Source of the DNA: DATKKK01 sp964354625
GTDB taxonomy: Archaea > Thermoproteota > Bathyarchaeia > Bathyarchaeales > Bathycorpusculaceae
Length of the DNA stretch: 10,037 nucleotides
NCBI GenBank assembly: GCA_964354625.1
Contig: CAYHAK010000054.1
Span: 1-10,037, forward strand
Reading direction: 5' to 3'
Under the pieces are notes generated by a model, which saw only the letters and a list, made by a program, of their open reading frames with translations, was not told the DNA's origin and ran no database searches. The position numbers were made by a program, and so were the translations under genes. Positions 5,305 through 10,037 of the stretch are shown here, in pieces; position 1 is the first letter of the stretch; the number at the start of each line of letters is the position of its first letter.

Positions 5305-6663
5305 ATGGATCAAGTGAAGACTATCTTTGAGCCGCGCAACGTCGTGCTAATAGGCTCAAGTATGATTCGCGAAAAGGTAGGAATGGCCTCGCCGCAGCTT
5401 CTCAAAAGCGTAACCTACAACATGAGAAAATTCTATAGGGGAAAGACGCACGTGCTGGACGTGGACGCTAGGAAACTAGATGACTTCTTTGGCAAGCTAA
5501 AAGTGAAGCCTGAGCTCGCAGTCATAATGCTGCCGCCCAATCAGTCAGTTGAGCTGGCTGAAAAGTGCGCTGCCGCAGGCGTCAAGGCCCTAATCATGAT
5601 CACTGGAGGATACAAGCATCCGCAACGCCAGCATCTGCTGAATATCAAAAAGAAGTATGGCGTGCGGATCCTTGGCCCGAACACCATTATGGGAGTGATA
5701 AACACTGCGAACGGCCTGAACACAACCTTTGAGAGAGACACCATGCCCACGAAGGGCAACATTGCAGTTGTGTCTCAGAGCGGCGGCGTGGGCTCCTGCC
5801 TGCTTGACTGGGCCTGCTTCTACGGGATTGGCATCAGCAAATTCGCCTTCGTAGGCGACAAAATTGACGTTGATGACGTTGACCTGCTCAGATATTTCGG
5901 ACAGGACAAGAGCACGAAGGTCATCTGCCTGTACATGGAAGGCACAAAGAGCGGACGCGAATTCATCGAAGAGGCACGGAAGATCGTCAAAAAAAAGCCG
6001 ATATTGGCTTTGAAGGGCGGTATCTCGCAGGAATCCGCGCACCGCGCCAAATCCCACACGGCTTCGATTGCAGGGTCAGACGAGATATTCGACGCAGCCT
6101 TAAGAAAAGCCGGAATCATACGTGTCCGAGACATCGAGGAACTGATGAATGCCGCCATAGCGCTTTCGAAGCAGCCTCCAATGCACGGCGACAACGTGGC
6201 AGTGGTCAGCAATGTAGGCGGTCCAGCGATACTGGCGGGCGACGCGGTCTACGATAGCGGCCTGAAACTGGCCACACTCTCAGAAAGCGTGAAGACGAAA
6301 ATCGAAAGCCTCTACCCCGGCGTCGACGCAGCCAATCCGATAGATATGATTGCAGACGCACGTGCAGATCGCTACGAGAAGGTTCTGGAGCTCGTGATAG
6401 GCGACAAGAACGTGGACGGCGTCCTCGTCATCAACATGCTCAAGTCAACCTTTTTTGAGCCCTCGGATGCGAGGGTCATTCAGAAAGTGTCTTCCAAGCA
6501 TCCCCAAAAACCCGTCGTGGACGTGCCAGCGGGCGGCGAGGACTTTGAACTTGTGCACAAGGCCATGCGCACCACCAACATCCCAATGTACAACTTGCCA
6601 GAAAAAGCCGTGAAGGCACTAAGGGTCCTAAGAACCTACGGCTTGATCGTTGACAAGAATTAA
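5305..6663 (+). CDS. NDP-forming acyl-CoA synthetase (acetate-CoA ligase type), alpha subunit
   Basis: 452 residues from ATG 5305; an in-frame TTG at 5290 would add five, but AAGGT (5293-5297) spaces better to the ATG. An N-terminal CoA-binding Rossmann domain carries GSSMIREKVG, then a succinyl-CoA-ligase-like domain with VVSQSGGVG, then AKSHTASIAG holding the catalytic His (about residue 251) that is phosphorylated during turnover. A third ligase/CoA domain (about 290-452) follows. The length fits the separate alpha subunit of archaeal ADP-forming acetyl-CoA synthetases, which turn acyl-CoA, ADP and phosphate into acid, CoA and ATP. The ATP-grasp beta subunit is not fused and not in this window, so it must lie elsewhere. 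The acid used is not readable; acetate or a branched or aryl acid are all possible. Confidence 0.9.
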   Translation: MDQVKTIFEPRNVVLIGSSMIREKVGMASPQLLKSVTYNMRKFYRGKTHVLDVDARKLDDFFGKLKVKPELAVIMLPPNQSVELAEKCAAAGVKALIMITGGYKHPQRQHLLNIKKKYGVRILGPNTIMGVINTANGLNTTFERDTMPTKGNIAVVSQSGGVGSCLLDWACFYGIGISKFAFVGDKIDVDDVDLLRYFGQDKSTKVICLYMEGTKSGREFIEEARKIVKKKPILALKGGISQESAHRAKSHTASIAGSDEIFDAALRKAGIIRVRDIEELMNAAIALSKQPPMHGDNVAVVSNVGGPAILAGDAVYDSGLKLATLSESVKTKIESLYPGVDAANPIDMIADARADRYEKVLELVIGDKNVDGVLVINMLKSTFFEPSDARVIQKVSSKHPQKPVVDVPAGGEDFELVHKAMRTTNIPMYNLPEKAVKALRVLRTYGLIVDKN

Positions 6664-6715
6664 GTACAGGCTACAACCTTCTTTTACTGGTTGACCTCTC
6701 CTGTCAGGTGAAACG

Positions 6716-8422
6716 TTGGCAGCGCACGCGAACCAAATGAGTAAAAGGTTGGTTGAGCAGATTCGAGACATCTGCAGACGCGTCGCTGGCAAGTCGGAAA
6801 TCACGGCAGCCTGTTTGTGCAGTGACTACGCATTGGGGCTGTCTGTTGACCGAGAAACCATTGGAGTCCTACTTGTCATTCGCGATTTTCAACCTCGACT
6901 TCTGCATTACCTGAAGATGATTGACGGACACACTGTGGCCATTCTGGCGGTTGACCAGTGGGTCTTCGAAAGAGACGTCGATCGAGGATTTCTCGGCGAA
7001 GCCTTGGCTGGCGGGCTCATCTTCCCTTACGACGCGCTGGAAAACGTTGGCTACTTGCGTATCGAAGAAGTCAAATTGAAGAGGCGCTTGGTCACTGAGC
7101 TTCTGGAGAATCTGGTGTTAAGCTTTCCGGAATTGTGTTACGAGATCTACATAAAGCCAGAGTATTTCATGTACGAGGCGATGCTAAGCAGGGCTCGACT
7201 CTTTCCGCCTACTATGTACGGTTCGCTCGACTTCATCCAAGGGAAAGACAAGGAGAAAAGCATACGACAAGTCCTCGAAGGATATTCGACGGCACTGGAT
7301 GAATTAGAGAAAAGGGGCGTCATATACTTCTCAGATTGCTATGTGAGGATCTCCAAGAGCTTCGCGGACAGCTCCAAGAAGAGAAGAGTGCGATTCACGA
7401 ATCTCCTGAAGCCTGCTCAGAGGACACTTTTCGCATCCTTACTGGGCGCTTTCCCAAGAGTCATGACCTTTCTCTCGCAGAACCAGGCTTCACTCCTTAG
7501 GCTTCAGCGGTTCACACAAGCTGATTCAAAGATCACTCCAAAACTGGAAGTGCCTGAGAAGTACTTGTTCGTTCCAACGGCCCGTGGACGCGTTTCAATG
7601 GCGAATCGGCTGGACATCGAGGCATATGCCAGAAAGGTGTTGTCAGCTGGCAAGAACGCGCGAGTAGAGATCAGGGAAATCGGGGGCGTCTTGAACGACG
7701 TATATCTGATCGTGGCCTCAAGTGATAGCGAGGAAAGCAGAGTTGTGGCCAAACGTTTCAGAGACTGGTCAAGCTTCAAGTGGTTTCCGCTAACTTTGTG
7801 GACGGTTGGAACGAGGACTTTCGCGGTTCTGGGTCGCTCGCGCCTCGAAAGGGAGGTCGCCATCAACCAGCTATTGTATTCAAAAGGCTTTGACGTTCCG
7901 AGAATCCTGCACGTTAGCGCGGAAGAACGTTTGGTTTTCATGGAGCATGTTGAAGGCGAAAACGCAGGTAGCGTGGTTAAGAGGCTTGCGGCCACTCGCT
8001 CTCCGGGTGACACGAGAAAGGACTTGACGGTCATCGATAGAATTGGCAGGAAGCTCGCCAAGGTTCATGCCTTCGGCGTTGCCTTGGGCGACACGAAGCC
8101 TGAGAACGTCATAATCGGCAAGCACGGCGAGATCTACCTGACGGATTTCGAGCAAGCTGCGAGAGACGGCGACAAGGTTTGGGACGTGGCCGAGTTCCTG
8201 TACTATGCCGGGCACGACATTCCACCGCTTGCTGAGGCACGCGTTGCGGAACGCATTGCCGAAGTCTTCATCAAAGGATATCTCGAGGCCGGCGGCAAGG
8301 TCGAGACGGTTGTAAGGGCAGGAACAGCGAAGTACACGAAAGTCTTCAGCGTTTTCACTCTCCCTCATATTATGCTCGCTCTTTCAAATGCATGCAGAAA
8401 CGCGAAGAAACTGGAGGCCTGA
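6716..8422 (+). CDS. Atypical protein kinase with degenerate nucleotidyltransferase-like N-terminal domain
   Basis: 568 residues from TTG 6716, which follows AGGTGA (6706-6711); the ATG at 6737 is too far from that site. The N-terminal part (about 10-160) resembles a nucleotidyltransferase fold (CSDYALGLSVDRETIGVLLVI) but lacks the GS and DxD catalytic pattern. The middle (about 180-215) looks like a winged helix (ALDELEKRGVIYFSDCYVRI). The C-terminal kinase fold has a Lys in VVAKRF (K346), a helix-C Glu near 378-380, a catalytic loop GDTKPEN (D459, K461, N464) and DFE (D477-E479) in place of DFG. This resembles the Bud32/RIO/aminoglycoside kinase group. Its targets are unknown. The next gene, a wrecked RNase J-like nuclease, begins 2 bp after the stop and has its ribosome binding site inside this gene, so both once formed an operon. 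That suggests a tie to RNA processing. Confidence 0.8.
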   Translation: MAAHANQMSKRLVEQIRDICRRVAGKSEITAACLCSDYALGLSVDRETIGVLLVIRDFQPRLLHYLKMIDGHTVAILAVDQWVFERDVDRGFLGEALAGGLIFPYDALENVGYLRIEEVKLKRRLVTELLENLVLSFPELCYEIYIKPEYFMYEAMLSRARLFPPTMYGSLDFIQGKDKEKSIRQVLEGYSTALDELEKRGVIYFSDCYVRISKSFADSSKKRRVRFTNLLKPAQRTLFASLLGAFPRVMTFLSQNQASLLRLQRFTQADSKITPKLEVPEKYLFVPTARGRVSMANRLDIEAYARKVLSAGKNARVEIREIGGVLNDVYLIVASSDSEESRVVAKRFRDWSSFKWFPLTLWTVGTRTFAVLGRSRLEREVAINQLLYSKGFDVPRILHVSAEERLVFMEHVEGENAGSVVKRLAATRSPGDTRKDLTVIDRIGRKLAKVHAFGVALGDTKPENVIIGKHGEIYLTDFEQAARDGDKVWDVAEFLYYAGHDIPPLAEARVAERIAEVFIKGYLEAGGKVETVVRAGTAKYTKVFSVFTLPHIMLALSNACRNAKKLEA

Positions 8423-8424
8423 GC

Positions 8425-9092
8425 ATGGTTAAACGCGGAACGAGCCTGACGTTCTATTATGGCGTCAACGAGATCGGGGGCAACAAGATTCTGCTGAAAG
8501 ACGGTGACACGCGCCCGAACCGTCGTCTAAACGTGTGACTTCTGGCTACACGGTGCCAAGCCGGAGATGACGCGGGATTTTGTTGAGAAGGCCAAAGAGC
8601 GGAGCCTGTGGCGACGCTCACGGATGCCACGAACATGACTGGGGGGTCGATCTTCTCTGAAGCCGAAGTTGAAAGCAAGCTCAACAGCCTTGTGAATCAG
8701 GCACACGGCGTCGTGCTTGCCAGATTTGCGTATGCAGATGTTGACCCTTTGGTCAGCTTCTGTCGAATTGCCAAGAAGAATTGGGGGTGCTTGGCTGTGT
8801 CGCCCAAGCAGGCCTATCTGTTGAATGCGGTTTGTGCTGACGAGCGTTCGGACGTGCCGCGCGCGCTGTTCTTGTTTTTCGAAGGTCGAAGCAGACCACG
8901 TACAAGTGGGAGAAGAAAGTGATTGGCGCGCGCTCTGGGAAGGTCATGGATGCCTTCGAAGCTTCGAAGCAGCGACGCAAGCTGGTTCTGGCATTATCGC
9001 TCTATGATCTGGAGGAGCTTGTCGCCATCAAGCCAGAGGCGGGCAGCTGTTACGTAGCGCACGCGGACAAGACCAACTCCGCATTTCTTTGA
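8425..9092 (+). pseudogene. RNase J-like metallo-beta-lactamase/beta-CASP hydrolase, decayed
   Basis: Four pieces of one family appear in order but in different frames. 8425-8535: an intact start behind GGAGG (8413-8417) and the typical opening YYGVNEIGGNKILLKDGDTR, stopping at TGA 8536. 8537-about 8600: DFWLHGAKPEMTRDFVEKAKE. About 8604-8880: TLTDATNMTGGSIFSEAEVE, then HGVVLARFAYADVD and LAVSPKQAYLL. About 8905-9089: TYKWEKK, then LVLALSLYDLEEL and IKPEAGSCYV, ending at TGA 9090. The HxHxDH metal-binding part and its surroundings, probably more than 100 residues, are absent between pieces one and two, and the C-terminal beta-CASP and metal motifs are missing. The product cannot be active. 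In archaea this family includes 5'-3' exonucleases and related RNA-processing enzymes. Confidence 0.85.
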
Positions 9093-9249
9093 TTGCACAA
9101 CTCAGCATGCCCACCACGTTGATATCCGTGTATTCAGCCTACTATCTGGGTTTTCCACGGTTGTTCGGCATTGCTGCATAGTCTCAGATGGCTCGAAGGT
9201 TCCGTCGGAAGATACCGAAGGTACCAAGATGCTCATAAGTGATGGCGAA

Positions 9250-9283
9250 CGTTTTTATTTTTCGGCCTGTCTATTGTTTTTTT
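9250..9283 (+). terminator. T-run transcription terminator candidate
   Basis: CGTTTTTATTTTTC (9250-9263) and TTGTTTTTTTGC (9274-9285) are two oligo-T tracts 13 bp apart. In archaea, runs of T on the coding strand are enough to end transcription. They lie downstream of the kinase/RNase J-like operon. The first could also be read as a TATA-like element, but no gene follows it on the plus strand. Confidence 0.4.
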
Positions 9284-9348
9284 GCCGGATGATGAGAAGG
9301 CATTAGTTTGACACTCGGATGAAATCTCAGAGTTACTCGGACGGCAAT

Positions 9349-9395
9349 GGATGAATAACTATCTAAACGGGATGAGTAATCATCATTATTCATCC
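9349..9395. repeat. Nested inverted repeat with GGATGA units
   Basis: GGATGAATAA (9349-9358) and TTATTCATCC (9386-9395) form a perfect 10-bp inverted repeat with a 27-bp spacer. Inside the spacer, GATGA (9371-9375) and TCATC (9380-9384) form a second inverted repeat, and GGATGAGTAA (9370-9379) is a near-direct copy of the left arm. It directly precedes the cyclophilin remnant. It could be a binding-site cluster, a hairpin or the end of a small mobile element; no target-site duplication was identified. Confidence 0.5.
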
Positions 9396-9430
9396 GTCTG
9401 GGTGGGTTAGGAAGCGCGTGCTCAGCGTCC

Positions 9431-9565
9431 GGAAAAGTGACTGAAGGCATGTCAGTAGTCGACGCAATCGGCAGCGTAGCAACAGATACCACAGACAGCT
9501 CAAGCCCCGCGTACGAGAGGCCCTTGCAGGATATAACGCTGATAAGTGGGCAGATCATCAGCTAG
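9431..9565 (+). pseudogene. Cyclophilin-type peptidyl-prolyl isomerase, C-terminal fragment
   Basis: The last 44 codons before TAG 9563 read GKVTEGMSVVDAIGSVATD, then ERPLQDITLIS, which matches the end of cyclophilins (consensus FGKVxEGMDVVDxI ... xPLEDVxIxS). The active-site region (FHR..., GTNGSQFFI) should precede it, but the upstream sequence has no such motif and reaches an in-frame stop at 9377-9379. So only the last quarter or so of the gene is left. There is no ribosome binding site. A short protein from ATG 9449 could be made but would not fold as an isomerase. Confidence 0.7.
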
Positions 9566-9696
9566 CCGCGCCTGACTGCAATCCAAGAGAAGCAGACCTA
9601 GGCCTCTTCAACACCCTATTCTTCATCACTCAATATCAAAGCTAGCTGAGACCTCATTCGCGCCCTGCAGTAGCACCCACAGTCCGCGACGGTAGG

Positions 9697-10037
9697 CTAA
9701 GTGGCGGTCGAGGGCTCGGATGCTGGTTTCTGGGCATCGTGGTCGGACATGATGGTTTCGACGTTGCGTACGGTGCGGATGCCGTAGACTCCGAGGGTGA
9801 AGGCTGCGCCGAGCAGCCCGGCGAAAATGAATATGAGGGCCATGCCTGCGCCCGGTCCTGTGCCTGTGAGCCATCCGAAGGCCGGTGTCAGTGAGCCTCC
9901 GGTTCTCATTGCTGGTTCGAATATGGCGTCAGCTAGGATGCCTGCAACCAGCATTGCCGGTGGGGCTGAGATTTGGGCTATGAGGCGTCTGGTGGCGAAG
10001 ACTCGGCCCTGCAAGTCAGGAGCCACTTTGGACTGCC
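9697..10037 (-). CDS. MFS efflux transporter, C-terminal part (cut by right edge)
   Basis: The frame is open through the right edge and gives 112 residues ending at TAG (9699-9697). QSKVAPDLQGRVFATRR (about residues 1-17) is the signature of the cytoplasmic loop before the last two helices in drug-type MFS exporters (EntS/multidrug group). The rest gives two membrane spans (about 18-37 and 65-85), joined by a loop with FEPAMRTGG and GWLTGTGPGAGMAL, and a polar tail. These proteins are proton-driven exporters of about 400-440 residues; the substrate is unknown. A GTG at 10026 opens an apparent 109-codon frame but is internal, because coding signal continues upstream of it. The close match to a mainly bacterial group could point to transfer, but its codon use is like the neighbours. 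Confidence 0.85.
   Translation of the reverse strand, partial: QSKVAPDLQGRVFATRRLIAQISAPPAMLVAGILADAIFEPAMRTGGSLTPAFGWLTGTGPGAGMALIFIFAGLLGAAFTLGVYGIRTVRNVETIMSDHDAQKPASEPSTAT

Larger units (their letters stand above)
9093..9430 (+). other. Non-coding, decayed stretch after the RNase J-like pseudogene
   Basis: No intact gene is seen. It contains T-runs (9251-9283), several copies of GGATGA (9288, 9317, 9349, 9370) and an inverted repeat (9349-9395). A frame from about 9055 to 9308 has weak likeness to a YHS/TRASH metal-binding domain (listed among rejected items). Confidence 0.45.

Noticed and set aside
5590..6057. 155-codon minus-strand frame inside the acyl-CoA synthetase gene
   Set aside because: Antisense shadow of a well-supported gene; no family resemblance.
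9055..9308. Frame with CCIVSDGSKVPSED and ERFYFSACLLFF, resembling a YHS/TRASH metal-binding domain
   Set aside because: Cysteine spacing does not fit, there is no start or ribosome binding site and codon use is not coding-like; an HMM search of YHS/TRASH models would decide.
9285..9345. Box C-like ATGATGA suggesting a C/D guide RNA
   Set aside because: No CTGA box D or D' at proper spacing follows, so the motif alone is not enough.
9271..9558. 95-codon minus-strand frame
   Set aside because: It is the reverse shadow of the cyclophilin fragment and inverted repeat, and has no protein-like features.
1..10037. CRISPR arrays, insertion sequences with transposase, rRNA
   Set aside because: No regularly spaced repeats, transposase motifs or rRNA-like segments were found on either strand.

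Overview
The window looks archaeal. The reading frames are preceded by TATA-like elements and AGGTGA/GGAGG-type ribosome binding sites. It carries a prenyl-lipid synthase, PadR regulators, an NDP-forming acyl-CoA synthetase alpha chain, an atypical kinase and the remains of an RNase J-like beta-CASP hydrolase. The flavour (moderate GC, NDP-forming acyl-CoA synthetase, atypical kinase) would fit a mesophilic or moderately thermophilic lineage of the Bathyarchaeia or related TACK type. That placement is inference; no rRNA is present.

Layout. 1-802 (minus): the N-terminal part of a polyprenyl (GGPP-type) synthase, cut by the left edge and translationally coupled (ATGA overlap) to an upstream PadR regulator. 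803-986: an AT-rich divergent control region with two opposite TATA boxes, 10-bp phased TATG repeats and two palindromes. 987-1403 (plus): a second PadR regulator. 1404-1877: no convincing protein gene; it holds a tRNA-like series of hairpins and the promoter/palindrome of the next gene. 1878-2393: a nitroreductase-family flavoprotein. 2426-2656 (minus): a small single-pass membrane protein, convergent with the nitroreductase and divergent from the next operon. 2684-5219: an ABC-2 exporter operon (ATPase plus two related permeases). 5305-6663: the acyl-CoA synthetase alpha chain. 6716-8422: a protein joining a degenerate nucleotidyltransferase-like N-terminus to an atypical kinase. 8425-9092: a wrecked RNase J-like gene that has lost its metal-binding core and crosses reading frames three times. 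9093-9696: decayed sequence with T-runs, an inverted repeat and the last ~45 residues of a cyclophilin. 9697-10037 (minus): the C-terminus of an MFS efflux transporter, cut by the right edge.

How the parts may work together: the left half is built around regulated membrane functions (lipid synthesis under a coupled PadR, a drug-type exporter, a small membrane protein). PadR proteins commonly control exporters, so one of the two may control the ABC operon, but nothing in the sequence proves it. The right third is a decaying region: two gene remnants in about 1.2 kb, with intact genes on both sides.
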